Shown in pieces: positions 1-8,569 of a DNA stretch of 34,911 nt (the stretch's first letter is position 1; every line of letters begins with the position of its first letter). The stretch is from Dichloromethanomonas sp964477085. Lineage in GTDB: Bacteria > Bacillota > Desulfitobacteriia > Desulfitobacteriales > Syntrophobotulaceae. Where the stretch lies: contig CAYZDF010000029.1 of assembly GCA_964477085.1 (NCBI GenBank), positions 1 to 34,911 on the forward strand. The letters are read 5' to 3'. The notes under the pieces were generated by a model. That model was not told the origin of the DNA, searched no databases, and worked only from the letters and a program-made list of their open reading frames with translations. A program made the translations under genes and the position numbers.

Positions 1-149
1 TACTCAAGGCATGTTGAGACCGTAATCCTGTTGTAACGACAGAATGCCTGATGTGAAGCTGGGTTGCATTTTCTAATGCTGCTATTTTTGCTGTTTTATT
101 TTGCGAAGAATTAGCATATAATAATATCAGCAAGGAAAGAGGTGATCTT

Positions 150-407
150 ATGCCAAATATTAAGCCGGTTTCAGATTTGAGAAACTATAACGAGGTTTTA
201 AAGGATGTTGCCGTGGGAGAACCTGTTTTTTTGACTAAGAACGGCAGAGGAAGGTATGCACTTGTTGATATTGCAGATTACGAGAAAACGAAGGCAACTA
301 TTAAGTTGATGAGCGAACTTGCTAGGGGACGGAAATCAGGCGAGGAAAAGGGATGGCTTTCACATGAAGATGTGAGAGCACATTTCAAGGAGAAGAAAGA
401 TGAATAA
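150..407 (+). CDS. Phd/YefM-family antitoxin
   Basis: This 85-residue protein matches the Phd/YefM type II antitoxin family. It opens with the typical N-terminal DNA-binding/dimerisation pattern (KPVSDLRNYNEVLKDV), then the 'GEPVFLTKNGRGRYALVDIADYE' type segment in which these proteins fold their beta-hairpin. The charged C-terminal tail (KSGEEKGWLSHEDVRAHFKEKKDE) is the part expected to wrap the toxin. An AGAGGTGAT ribosome binding site precedes the ATG, and a TATAAT hexamer lies at 117-122. The stop codon overlaps the toxin start by 8 bases, so the pair is translationally coupled. By family analogy it neutralises the toxin and represses its own promoter; I could not identify the operator. 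Confidence 0.9.
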   Translation: MPNIKPVSDLRNYNEVLKDVAVGEPVFLTKNGRGRYALVDIADYEKTKATIKLMSELARGRKSGEEKGWLSHEDVRAHFKEKKDE

Positions 408-732
408 ACTGCATTTTTCTCCGGAAGCTCTAAACGACCTTGATGAGATATGGGCATATATTTTCGAAGACCTGCAAAACTCCATGGCTGCCCAGAATAC
501 TGTGGCGGGCATTCTGGATACCATTGAGAAGCTACGGGGGTTTTGTGAAATGGGGCCTCCTTTGTCCTTAGTTACAGAGATTGAAAGCAATTACCGATTT
601 CTTGTTTGCAGAAATTATATCGCCTTTTACCGCTTTAATGGAGATGTAGTTAGTATAGATCGCATATTGTTTTACAGACGCGACTATTTACGTATCTTAT
701 TCGGAAATACATCGGAAGACGAAACGGAATAA
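400..732 (+). CDS. RelE/ParE-family toxin
   Basis: This 110-residue protein belongs to the RelE/ParE toxin superfamily: N-terminal strand (LHFSPEALNDLDEIWAYI), two helices, then the beta-sheet core ending in NYRFLVCRNYIAFYRF and the characteristic C-terminal VSIDRILFYRRDYLRILF. RelE members cleave mRNA on the ribosome, whereas ParE members poison gyrase. Sequence alone does not separate these here, although the 'RILFYRRDY' ending is common to both. It overlaps the upstream antitoxin gene by 8 bases and is followed by a hairpin with a T-tract, so the two genes form a complete two-gene operon. Length is normal and no disruption is visible. Confidence 0.9.
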   Translation: MNKLHFSPEALNDLDEIWAYIFEDLQNSMAAQNTVAGILDTIEKLRGFCEMGPPLSLVTEIESNYRFLVCRNYIAFYRFNGDVVSIDRILFYRRDYLRILFGNTSEDETE

Positions 733-739
733 GAATAAT

Positions 740-779
740 TGCCGCCAAGGCCCCACCAGGCTCTAGCGGCATCTTTTTT
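740..779 (+). terminator. Rho-independent terminator of the toxin-antitoxin operon
   Basis: GCCGC at 741-745 pairs with GCGGC at 766-770, flanked by a further T-A pair. The loop contains a possible inner GCC/GGC stem, and a T6 tract follows. It sits 8 bases after the toxin stop. Confidence 0.7.
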
Positions 780-1335
780 GTATCCTCAAGTCTTTTTGGA
801 GGTATTTCTCTGGATGGTTTTGGTTTTGTTAACCGTGTACCAAACCCTGAAGAAGTAGATAAGGTTTATTTGGGAAATAACATTGAGCAGTGGGCTTATT
901 ATGAAAAGAAAGTATGAATATATAAACATATCTGTAACGGATAATAGATAAAACCACAAGCATTATGCTTTAAAACAATTTTACTTCCCTGATTAAGTGG
1001 CTTGATGAAAAGGGACATTATAAGAAATTTTCACTGTTATTGGACGATATTGAATCTGTCGAGCTGGAAAAATTCGAAAAAAGGATGATAGTAAATAGTG
1101 CAAAAAATCAGGTAAAACAGTAATTCCTAAGAAGGTTGAAATTAAAGAGCGTGAAGTGATTGAGGAATTATTAAATATCGGTTCGAGTAGGGGCTACAAT
1201 AACGGCAATATGGTCATCGTACGCTTCTACATTTGAAATGGTACTAGTAAAAGCTCCTGGGAAAGTCATGTAAACATTGATACAGCTATTTCAGAAAAAT
1301 TTAATGGATATCTAAGGGAGTTGGAAAAGAATTAG
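780..1335 (+). pseudogene. Decayed coding remnants, unrecognised
   Basis: No intact gene is present between the toxin terminator and 1492, but protein-like reading is visible in pieces. Frame 780-917 reads 45 codons with a sensible composition (for example VPNPEEVDKVYLGNNIEQW) and stops at TGA. Frame 974-1123 reads LIKWLDEKGHYKKFSLLLDD and continues to a TAA. A third frame overlapping its end reads KKVEIKEREVIEELLNIGSS, is interrupted by a TGA after VRFYI, and then stays open to a TAG at about 1333-1335 (last residues NGYLRELEKN). The change of frame near 1100-1120 plus the internal stop suggest one or two dead genes. I do not recognise the family; a defence or restriction-type gene is possible but unsupported. 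Confidence 0.5.
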
Positions 1336-1431
1336 GCAATATTTAATGAGAAATGGTTCGGTTTCGAAGACCGGTTGTGATTTCTCTGCTTGGTGGCTTT
1401 GTTTTTTGAATGATGGGTAAAGAGAAAGCGG

Positions 1432-1477
1432 TTGACCTTTATTATTACATATGTAATAATAACTACAAATGTAATAA
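1432..1477 (+). promoter_or_regulatory. BlaI-type operator and promoter
   Basis: ATTATTACATATGTAATAAT at 1441-1460 is a perfect 20-base palindrome, and a second imperfect dyad, CTACAAATGTAATA, follows at 1463-1476. Both contain the TACA-NN-TGTA core known for BlaI/MecI operators. A -35-like TTGACC lies at 1432-1437, so the palindrome covers the spacer and -10 region (TAATAA near 1454-1459). BlaI binding there would block RNA polymerase, giving autoregulation of the blaI-blaR1-like operon. Confidence 0.85.
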
Positions 1478-1492
1478 AACAGAGGTGAGATC

Positions 1493-1870
1493 ATGTCTGA
1501 GATACCAAAGATTTCAGAAGCTGAGTGGGAAGTAATGAAAATATTTTGGGCTAAGACTGCACCTTGTACGGCCAATGAAATTGTTGAAGCATTAAGTGGC
1601 TATTCAGACTGGAAGCCTAATACGGTGAAAACAATGATTACGAGGTTGGTAAAAAAAGGCGCTTTGGGATTTAGAGAAGAGCGAAGAATATATCGTTACT
1701 TTCCTTTAGTGACCGAAGATCAGTGTATCAGGTCGGAGACCAAATCCTTTCTGAAGCGGGTTTTCGGTGGGGCGCTAAAGCCCATGCTGGTTACCTTCCT
1801 TCAGGAGGAAAAGCTGTCCAGGGAAGAAATTGAGGAGCTTAAACGTATTCTTGAAGAAAGGGAGCGGTGA
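1493..1870 (+). CDS. BlaI/MecI-family transcriptional repressor
   Basis: This 125-residue protein has the BlaI/MecI winged-helix signature: KISEAEWEVMKIFWAKTAPCTANEI, then the recognition helix and wing WKPNTVKTMITRLVKKGALGF..ERRIYRYFPLV. A C-terminal dimerisation region holds LSREEIEELKRIL. It should bind the palindromic sites directly upstream as a dimer and be inactivated by proteolysis triggered by the membrane peptidase encoded next. An AGAGGTGAG ribosome binding site supports the ATG. The stop overlaps or abuts the start of the peptidase gene. The function as a repressor is firm from family and operator; the ligand or stress sensed is unknown. Confidence 0.93.
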   Translation: MSEIPKISEAEWEVMKIFWAKTAPCTANEIVEALSGYSDWKPNTVKTMITRLVKKGALGFREERRIYRYFPLVTEDQCIRSETKSFLKRVFGGALKPMLVTFLQEEKLSREEIEELKRILEERER

Positions 1871-1872
1871 AA

Positions 1873-3996
1873 ATGGTCTCTGTATTTAGCTTGCTTCCTG
1901 TATTTGATTGGGTCCTTTGGACTTCTGCCAAAGTCAGTATCTTAATTATTGTTCTGCTGCTCATAAAATCACTGTGCAAGCACAAGCTGGCAGCAACTTT
2001 TAATTACCTGTTATGGGCTGTAGTCATCGTAGGCTTACTGTTGCCTTGGACACCGTGCAGTTCATGGAGCATTTATAATTTTACCGAATCTTTTACCCAA
2101 AAAGTAACAGCCGGGAGTATGAGCTATTCTCTTGACAATAATTTTCAGCATGGATTGAGCGAAATCACAATTGTCTCGCCGGTGACAAATTCTGCCGGTA
2201 TCGGTAATTTTAATCCTGCTGCAGGCGAATCGCAGCCACAGTACGAATCATCAATCCTGTGGTCCTTTGCTGTTTCCCCCTTAGCCCGAAAACTGCTGTT
2301 GATAACTTGGCTGTTCGGTATGGTTGTCTTTCTTGTTTCCACAGTGGTTATTAACAAAAGGTTTTCCCGTTCCATTCGGGGACAAACTTTACATCATTGG
2401 TTTGTCTTAGCCGGGTTGGAAGACGTAATCGAAAGACTGAACATTAAGAGAGACATTCCCTTAACTTTCACGACGGCAGTGGGGACTCCCTCTTTGTTCG
2501 GCTTGTTTAGTCCAAGAATACTATTCCCGGAATCCTTGACTGACTTTTTCACCCAGGAACAACTGAAGTTTATTTTGGTTCATGAATTATTGCATTATAA
2601 GCGTAAGGATATTCTTGTCAACTGGCTTATGCAGGTTCTGTTAATTCTGCACTGGTTTAATCCTCTTATCCGGTATGCCTTCCGTAAATTGAGGGAAGAC
2701 CAGGAGCAGGCTTGCGATACTATGACTTTACGATATTTCGGGCCGGATAATTCCAAGGGATATGTCGGTACCTTAATAAAACTGCTGGAATGCTATGTCA
2801 GACCGCTAAGAATGGCAAACCTTACGGGCCTTTCTGGATCAAGTTCGTCGCTAAAGCGCCGGCTTACGAACATAAAAAATTATTCCAAGAGCTCTTTTGC
2901 TTTTACCTCGTTTATGCTAGGAGTTGTCATTTTAGCTTCTTATGTTACGCTTGCCAACGCTGATATGCCCCTCGGAACAGAAAACGATAGTCTATCGTTG
3001 CCGGCGTCGGCTACCCAAATCACGGAAAATCAAATCAGGAAAATTCCGTTCCCTTATACGGAACGTTTTGCTAATGGGTCGGAACAGTGGGTATTGGAGA
3101 AGGACACATCCAAGGATACAACGAATCAATTTTTACTGAAGGTATTACTTAATGGCAGGGAGAAGGCCACCTTCCCTTTCAAGACAACCGGTGTCAATCA
3201 GAAAGCCGGGAAAATAAGGTTAGACGGCAAAGATTACGCCGTTATCAGCATAACTTTAAACAATGATCAGACTTCAGGTTGGGTAACCTTAAAGGTTTTG
3301 TCCGTTGTACCATCATCCGTTCAAACGGTTAGTATCAACGATGACACACCTGCCGGAGATTTTTGGAGCCCCAAGAGCCAACAAAAAGTATTGGACCGGG
3401 TGTCTACGTGGTTAAATGATGCTAAACCTTATACGGCAGCCATTCCTTCTTCGGAATCGGTTGACAATATTGTTCATCATAATATAGGGCCGTCTGCCCT
3501 GCATATTACCGGCGCAGATAATATGCAAACCCTGATTTATCCTGCATGGTACGTCCAAACGGGAGGACAGGAAGCCGATGCCCGTTCCATCGGCAATTAT
3601 ATTCATTACCGGCAGGATGTTGTCGTCTTAATCGAAGCGCGAACCAACTATATATCCTATTTGGAATCCGCTCCGCTCTATAACTGGCTGAAAAACGGGG
3701 AATGGAAAACGGAGTTCAGTCAAAATCCCGCCCTCGTTCCGCTTTACCGGACCAACGGGGATGGCCTGACCTATGGGACCGCTGCCTGTTCCTGGATTTA
3801 TGGAAATCCTAAGCCGGATCTAGTTGCTGCCGAAAGACCGGACGGCACTTCAGGCTATGTAAAATATGAGGACCTTATGGGACCACAGCCAAAAACACCT
3901 GAGGAAGCGGTGCAAATGCAAAAAGAAGGCAAATTCAACAAACGGGAAATTCCATTGTACGCTGATGACGGCAAAACGGTGATTGGTTCATTTTAA
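1873..3996 (+). CDS. BlaR1/MecR1-like M56 membrane metallopeptidase with non-penicillin-binding sensor domain
   Basis: This is an approximately 707-residue membrane signal transducer. Hydrophobic segments lie near residues 15-35, 45-60, 130-155 and 345-365, giving the BlaR1 arrangement. The cytoplasmic zinc peptidase carries HELLH at about residue 237 and the downstream EDQEQACD acidic motif, followed by the family's LKRRL segment. The roughly 340-residue extracellular C-terminus lacks the recognisable penicillin-binding (STxK/KTG) motifs of true BlaR1, so it probably senses something other than a beta-lactam. By analogy, activated protease cleaves BlaI. A GTG at 1867 overlaps the blaI stop, but AAAGGGAG at 1857-1864 is only 2 bases from it; the ATG at 1873 has correct spacing and is chosen here. 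Confidence 0.88.
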   Translation: MVSVFSLLPVFDWVLWTSAKVSILIIVLLLIKSLCKHKLAATFNYLLWAVVIVGLLLPWTPCSSWSIYNFTESFTQKVTAGSMSYSLDNNFQHGLSEITIVSPVTNSAGIGNFNPAAGESQPQYESSILWSFAVSPLARKLLLITWLFGMVVFLVSTVVINKRFSRSIRGQTLHHWFVLAGLEDVIERLNIKRDIPLTFTTAVGTPSLFGLFSPRILFPESLTDFFTQEQLKFILVHELLHYKRKDILVNWLMQVLLILHWFNPLIRYAFRKLREDQEQACDTMTLRYFGPDNSKGYVGTLIKLLECYVRPLRMANLTGLSGSSSSLKRRLTNIKNYSKSSFAFTSFMLGVVILASYVTLANADMPLGTENDSLSLPASATQITENQIRKIPFPYTERFANGSEQWVLEKDTSKDTTNQFLLKVLLNGREKATFPFKTTGVNQKAGKIRLDGKDYAVISITLNNDQTSGWVTLKVLSVVPSSVQTVSINDDTPAGDFWSPKSQQKVLDRVSTWLNDAKPYTAAIPSSESVDNIVHHNIGPSALHITGADNMQTLIYPAWYVQTGGQEADARSIGNYIHYRQDVVVLIEARTNYISYLESAPLYNWLKNGEWKTEFSQNPALVPLYRTNGDGLTYGTAACSWIYGNPKPDLVAAERPDGTSGYVKYEDLMGPQPKTPEEAVQMQKEGKFNKREIPLYADDGKTVIGSF

Positions 3997-4044
3997 TGAT
4001 AATCCAGGCAGCGGAATAATAAAAATAATAGTAAGGAGACATCT

Positions 4045-4464
4045 ATGGAAAAAAGCGTAAAAAATTCATTGTTAATATTTTTTATTGCCTTATTCGCTCT
4101 CAGTTTTACTGGTTGTAATAATACACTAACGAAAGACGCGACTGATAATACGTTTGAACAAACAATAGAAGAAAAGCTTAACAATATTACGAATCCAAAG
4201 AAGAGTGAAGTTTCATTATCATCTAATCCATACGATTATATTAAGAATCCGGATGCGGTTGAGGATTATAAGTATATTGTAGCGCAAGGGGAAAAGTCCT
4301 TGAATTATATGCTCAACAAATTTGCCGCTAGTAATGAGAATGGATTAAAGGAATATATTATGGCAATTGCTTGTTCTGCAATACTGAAAGAAAATACTTC
4401 TTCAAAAAAATGGGTTACAGGCCGGGAATGGTATGAAAATTATATCCGGCAAAACACTAACTGA
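4045..4464 (+). CDS. Putative lipoprotein, unknown function
   Basis: This 139-residue protein has a lipoprotein signal peptide: a basic start (MEKSVKNS), a hydrophobic core (LLIFFIALFALSF) and the lipobox FTGC at about residue 21-24. The mature protein should therefore be anchored to the outer face of the membrane. The rest is hydrophilic with no family I recognise; near the C-terminus KKWVTGREWYENYI is the most distinctive stretch. It begins 48 bases after the BlaR1-like gene with an AAGGAG ribosome binding site, so co-transcription with the blaI-blaR1-like pair is likely. A role as a target or partner of that envelope sensor is inference. Confidence 0.75.
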   Translation: MEKSVKNSLLIFFIALFALSFTGCNNTLTKDATDNTFEQTIEEKLNNITNPKKSEVSLSSNPYDYIKNPDAVEDYKYIVAQGEKSLNYMLNKFAASNENGLKEYIMAIACSAILKENTSSKKWVTGREWYENYIRQNTN

Positions 4465-4503
4465 GCTTTAAAGTAACAGCATTCTTCTGAGGGGTGAGGA
4501 TAT

Positions 4504-5016
4504 ATGCGAAAGAAATATGTAAAATTAATTTTATCAGTTATTATTACCATATTAATCAGTGGCTGCAGCTCCGGCCAAATGCCGGACGAAAAACCGCAAG
4601 ATTTTGCTTTTATTCTCAAGTACGGAATAGGAGCTCACAATGAACTTAATACAATAGAGGGTACATTTACCAAGGACTTAATTTTATCAGGAACAACAAC
4701 GATACCTTTAGAACTATCCAACGATGAATTAAATATGATCTATAACGAAATGTGCAAAATCAATATTAAGAGCTATCCTGAAGAATTTAGACCGGATTAC
4801 GATTCAGCTGTTAAACGATGGGTTACTCCCTGTGAAACCTATGAGTTATTGATAACGTATAACGGGAAAGAACATCAAATCGTATGGGTAGACAGCAGTT
4901 TATCGGAAAAAACGGAAGCGAAGAATTTGCGTGACCTGATTAGTCTAATTATATCTATAATAGAAAACAAGGAAGAAGTTAAAAAGCTGCCGGAACCGAA
5001 AGGCGGATATCAATAA
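4504..5016 (+). CDS. Putative lipoprotein, unknown function
   Basis: This 170-residue protein has a clear lipobox: MRKKYVKLILSVIITIL followed by ISGC at about residues 18-21. The mature part (around 150 residues) contains predicted strands such as TYELLITYNGKEHQIVWVDS and a helix ending with LISLIISIIENKEEV, suggesting a small alpha/beta domain like those seen in many Firmicute extracytoplasmic lipoproteins; no family is recognised. A GAGGGGTGAGG ribosome binding site precedes the ATG. It lies 39 bases downstream of the previous lipoprotein gene in the same direction and is probably in the same operon. Confidence 0.75.
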   Translation: MRKKYVKLILSVIITILISGCSSGQMPDEKPQDFAFILKYGIGAHNELNTIEGTFTKDLILSGTTTIPLELSNDELNMIYNEMCKINIKSYPEEFRPDYDSAVKRWVTPCETYELLITYNGKEHQIVWVDSSLSEKTEAKNLRDLISLIISIIENKEEVKKLPEPKGGYQ

Positions 5017-5139
5017 AGTGCAAAACGGTAAGCTTACTCTCCGTTATGCGATTGCCGTCAGTACTTAAGGCGGTTATTATTAGGCCGCGAGACACTGTTT
5101 GCTGAGAGCCGGAACATTTGATCAGAAAGGTTGAGGGTT

Positions 5140-6255
5140 GTGCCAAAAGCTATAAGGGTTCTTATTCTAATTTTCCTTATTATTTCTTTAATTGGTTGTT
5201 CTAATATACAGAATAAAGAAGGAAGCAATAATACTTCAGATAAGCAGGCTGAACAGGCAAATGCGAATATTAATACTTCGGAGAATTCCAACGAATCTAC
5301 AGAGCCGGAATCAGATGCTGCTAATTCCCAAAAGGTTAAAGTCAATGATTTCGCTTCTCCGGATAATACTTGGGGGGTCAGATTATACGCCAAAACCTTT
5401 GAGAGCGGGCTGCCTGGCTATAAATTTATGCTGCTCAATAATGGAAAAGAAGAGCCATTTCCACAGCCAATTGAGTTTGATAGGGAGGATTTAATGCTTA
5501 CCGATCCCGTTATTTGGACAACAAACAACCGCGTTGTTATTAATGGGGAATGGGTTTTTGATCAAAGTAATAGCAGCCTGAGTCAGATGGCTCCTAAGCT
5601 CGATTGGGTTTATACCTATTCCTTCAGCCCGGATAAGAAATATTTGGCGCGCTGTGAGAAAAGTGACAACAATAACCAATTCGGGATGGATATCAGATTG
5701 TTTAATCTTGAAAACCTAAGCAACAAGACGGTGTATTTTTTTCCGGGGGCGAAAGTTTGGACATCCGGCGTATCCTTTTCAATAGCCTGGACCGACAATG
5801 AATCATTTATTTTTGATGGAAATCTTGATGAACAACCGACAGTCTTTCAGTATTCCCTGACAAGCGAAAAAGTGGAAACATTAAGATCAAAAGCGTGGTC
5901 TCCGAAAGCTTTTCCTGATAGTCCTTTTATATCATTTATTCCGGTTGCTAATTATTATAAGCATGCCGAGGAGATCATTGTCCGGGAAAAAGGAAGCAGA
6001 ACAGAGATCCGTATTCCCGGTCAAGGTGTTTTGTATTGGATTGACCAGAATAGATTCATATTAATCTATGGAGGTGAGATAAGCGTTTATAGTATTAATA
6101 AAGATTTAACCTATTCCAAGAAGTCAATTAACGAGCACTTTTCAACTCCGGTTCTAATTGATATGAAAAATAATTGTCTGCAGATTAAATATCTCAAATT
6201 CAAAGACGATAACCAATTTTTTGTAGAAGATGAAACAGTTGTGCTTGATTCTTAA
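5140..6255 (+). CDS. Putative lipoprotein with beta-propeller-like repeats
   Basis: This protein of about 371 residues is exported through a lipobox signal (VLILIFLIISLIGC). A low-complexity Asn/Ser/Glu-rich linker of about 45 residues follows. The body has repeated strand-rich units such as YSFSPDKKYLARCEKSD, FSIAWTDNESFIFDG and LYWIDQNRFILIYGG, which resemble TolB/WD40-like propeller blades. Function is unknown. A TTG at 5131 lies in frame but directly abuts AGAAAGG (5124-5130); the GTG at 5140 is better spaced and is chosen. The gene follows the two small lipoproteins after a 120-base gap and is probably part of the same envelope gene set. Confidence 0.75.
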   Translation: MPKAIRVLILIFLIISLIGCSNIQNKEGSNNTSDKQAEQANANINTSENSNESTEPESDAANSQKVKVNDFASPDNTWGVRLYAKTFESGLPGYKFMLLNNGKEEPFPQPIEFDREDLMLTDPVIWTTNNRVVINGEWVFDQSNSSLSQMAPKLDWVYTYSFSPDKKYLARCEKSDNNNQFGMDIRLFNLENLSNKTVYFFPGAKVWTSGVSFSIAWTDNESFIFDGNLDEQPTVFQYSLTSEKVETLRSKAWSPKAFPDSPFISFIPVANYYKHAEEIIVREKGSRTEIRIPGQGVLYWIDQNRFILIYGGEISVYSINKDLTYSKKSINEHFSTPVLIDMKNNCLQIKYLKFKDDNQFFVEDETVVLDS

Positions 6256-6422
6256 GCTTGTTTCATTAACATATTTTCACAGTTAAATATTTTGGCATTA
6301 AATGTAGATAAAGAACATTAACTAAGTATGCGGTTTATGACCTGTAAGTGAAGCAAAGAAAAATACTGTATGAGCAGTAAGTATAGGGCCTTATTAGGGA
6401 AAAAGTAACAGGGAGGATAGAG

Positions 6423-7232
6423 ATGATAAAGTTAAGTGAAGCTTTTAAGCAAAACAGGCTGCTCATTGGCATCGCTTTGGTAGTAGTTATTGGGGTTGGA
6501 GGCGCTGTGCTCTGGGCTAAAAACACAGATAATACTGCCGCTAATGACAATAGCGGAGCTGTTGACGTTGTAAAGCAGCATTTGGATGACATGAAAAATG
6601 ATTTTGGCGTTATAAGCTTTTCCGTCAATAGTGTCCAAGAAGTTCATAACGCCCAGCATATTAAAAATATCCTTGCCAGTGAAGTCGCCGTACAAATGGG
6701 ACTGAAAAAAGAGAATATTGCTTTGGTCGACGCCTATGTCAATGCTCAGTATGACGGAACCAAGGTTTTTTACAACAGCGGAGAGAACCAGTATATGGGA
6801 TTTAGGCTAGTCCGCAAGGACAAAAGCAGTCCCTGGATCATAGCGGACTTCGGGCAGGGTATAGGCGGAATTTCGTTCATTGATTTCCAGAATCCCCACC
6901 CGGAGAGGAGCGCGGAGCTTTATGTTTGGAAAAATAAAGAGCTTACAGGAAATGACGATACCTATTTTACGGTATTGGACAATGATTTAAAATGTATCAA
7001 CAAAAACAAGCCGGAAAGCGAGATTTATGACCTGGCTGTGGCGACCGATAGCATTGATTCCGTAAACTTAAGACTAGCAGGAATCCCGAACCTGACCCAT
7101 CTATTGGTCTATCAAATGAACACCACCGATTTCACAAAGCAGGAAATGTCTGACATAGCGGATAAAATTATCATTAATGCCGATAATCATACCATAAGCA
7201 TAGGTCTTTGGGAGAAAGGAAAAATACAATGA
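6423..7232 (+). CDS. Exported or membrane-anchored protein, unknown function
   Basis: This 269-residue protein has one N-terminal hydrophobic segment (LLIGIALVVVIGVGGAVLWA, residues 13-32), acting as a signal anchor or uncleaved signal peptide. About 235 extracytoplasmic residues follow with alternating strand-like segments; no family is recognised. A GGGAGG ribosome binding site precedes the ATG. The stop overlaps a possible 26-codon reading frame that leads to the next exported protein. The 167-base gap upstream shows no terminator, so it may belong to the same transcript as the preceding lipoproteins or have its own promoter. Confidence 0.7.
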   Translation: MIKLSEAFKQNRLLIGIALVVVIGVGGAVLWAKNTDNTAANDNSGAVDVVKQHLDDMKNDFGVISFSVNSVQEVHNAQHIKNILASEVAVQMGLKKENIALVDAYVNAQYDGTKVFYNSGENQYMGFRLVRKDKSSPWIIADFGQGIGGISFIDFQNPHPERSAELYVWKNKELTGNDDTYFTVLDNDLKCINKNKPESEIYDLAVATDSIDSVNLRLAGIPNLTHLLVYQMNTTDFTKQEMSDIADKIIINADNHTISIGLWEKGKIQ

Positions 7233-7309
7233 ATGGAGTGATCACGAACGGGGTGGAGTTCAACTTAGCTGTCAAGCCTTTTCCGGATGGGGCGCAAGTC
7301 CCAAATTAA
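7229..7309 (+). CDS. Possible 26-residue peptide
   Basis: An ATG overlapping the upstream stop (ATGA) opens 26 codons, beginning MNGVITNGVEFNLAVKPFPD and ending in TAA at 7307-7309. A GAGAAAGGA sequence lies upstream. It may only couple translation of the two flanking genes, or may be chance; there is no homology evidence. Confidence 0.2.
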   Translation: MNGVITNGVEFNLAVKPFPDGAQVPN

Positions 7310-7321
7310 AGGAGGATAACC

Positions 7322-8368
7322 ATGATTTCCTTATTCGGTAAGAGATCCTATAAATGGTCGGTTTTATCCTTAGCGCTGATACTGGTTTTAGGCGCTGTGC
7401 TGCTGACCGATGCCCAAACGGTGGACGGCAAGGATACGGAGGATGCACGCCAAAGAACAAACGCTTTCCTGCAGGAGGTAGACAAGGATGTTGCCGGTTC
7501 TTTCGGTCTGTCTTTGGTTGATTTGAAAAAAGCTGATGAACAGACCCTAATTGATCAACAAGAAGATTCGTATGCGTCAACCCTGCTAGATGTTTTAGCC
7601 CAGGTGAGAAGAACGCTGGATTACGGAGATATAAGACCGAGCGTCTATTTAACACAGGACGGGCAGAACGGCTACGTCCTGCAGAAAAAAGCCGACGGCA
7701 CCAATCATTTATATACGATCGCTTATGATCAGGAATGGGCCATTGTTACCACCGACAGCGCTCCAGGCCGAAAGATGTCCAAGGTTATTGACGAAAACGA
7801 CGATAAGGTATATTCCTCGCTGACGGAGGTCCAGCTTAAGCAATATTTGAAAGAGAACAAGATATCGCCGCTGGCGGTTCAGAACATCGGTAATTTTACT
7901 GTCGTGCTCTATAAAATCAAACGTGAAGATTTAAGCGAGCAGGAAAAAAATATTGTTCCGGAAAACATCAGCGTCCTGACAAAGAAGCGGCGTCTGACCG
8001 CCGATCAGGAGGGCAACATCATTAATGACGGCGGCGGGGGCGGAGGCGACAACTCGGCTATCGTACCCGTTTCCATCGGCTTAAGCGGTGGCGGTTCCCA
8101 GTATGGCCGCATCCAGTATTCTACGGTGATCATTAATGACAGTAATCTTTTAAAAGATGCTTCTATGATAACGTGCTATTACGTCAACGACATAACAACA
8201 ACGGCACCGGTTAATAATCAGAAAGCTTTCATTATTCCCTTGCCTCAGGAAAAGGCGGAATTGATCAGGATGGAAGCAAGGCAATTGACCAATGTGATTA
8301 TCAGCGACAAAAACGGGAAAGTGCTGTTTGATAATAACGAATGGACAAAAAATTCCCATAAGGAATAA
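7322..8368 (+). CDS. Secreted protein, unknown function
   Basis: This 348-residue protein has an N-terminal export signal: basic FGKRSYKW, hydrophobic SVLSLALILVLGAVLL, and a possible cleavage near TDA-Q. A helix-rich region (residues 35-130) is followed by a Gly-rich low-complexity stretch (GGGGGGDNS, then SGGGSQYG) around residues 238-262, which looks like a flexible linker, and a final strand-rich domain. No family is recognised. AAAGGAGG lies at the ideal distance from the ATG, the strongest ribosome binding site in this group, so high expression is likely. It is the last intact gene of the run behind the BlaR1-like sensor. Confidence 0.72.
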   Translation: MISLFGKRSYKWSVLSLALILVLGAVLLTDAQTVDGKDTEDARQRTNAFLQEVDKDVAGSFGLSLVDLKKADEQTLIDQQEDSYASTLLDVLAQVRRTLDYGDIRPSVYLTQDGQNGYVLQKKADGTNHLYTIAYDQEWAIVTTDSAPGRKMSKVIDENDDKVYSSLTEVQLKQYLKENKISPLAVQNIGNFTVVLYKIKREDLSEQEKNIVPENISVLTKKRRLTADQEGNIINDGGGGGGDNSAIVPVSIGLSGGGSQYGRIQYSTVIINDSNLLKDASMITCYYVNDITTTAPVNNQKAFIIPLPQEKAELIRMEARQLTNVIISDKNGKVLFDNNEWTKNSHKE

Positions 8369-8569
8369 TAACAAACGCAGTATCATTTTTGCTGAAAACA
8401 AATATCAAGATACCAAATTTGAAACCAATGGTTGCTTGCATTAGGATATTTAACGCTTTACAGGGAGAGCATCAGCAGGATGCCGCTTGCCTGCCTATTT
8501 TGGAACCTGGATCATAAAGAAAGAAATTCCCACTCCTAATGTCAGCGCCTAGTAGGGAACAAATTAACG

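Noticed and set aside
1..70. Structured-looking sequence at the window start vaguely recalling group II intron RNA
   Set aside because: Only a vague resemblance; too short at the window edge, and no reverse transcriptase or intron boundary is visible.
5192..5494. Plus-strand 100-codon frame overlapping the propeller-like lipoprotein
   Set aside because: Out-of-frame shadow of a gene with a clear lipobox.
7272..7655. Minus-strand frame of 127 codons opposite an exported-protein gene
   Set aside because: Pro/Arg-rich mirror of a coding region with a strong start on the other strand.
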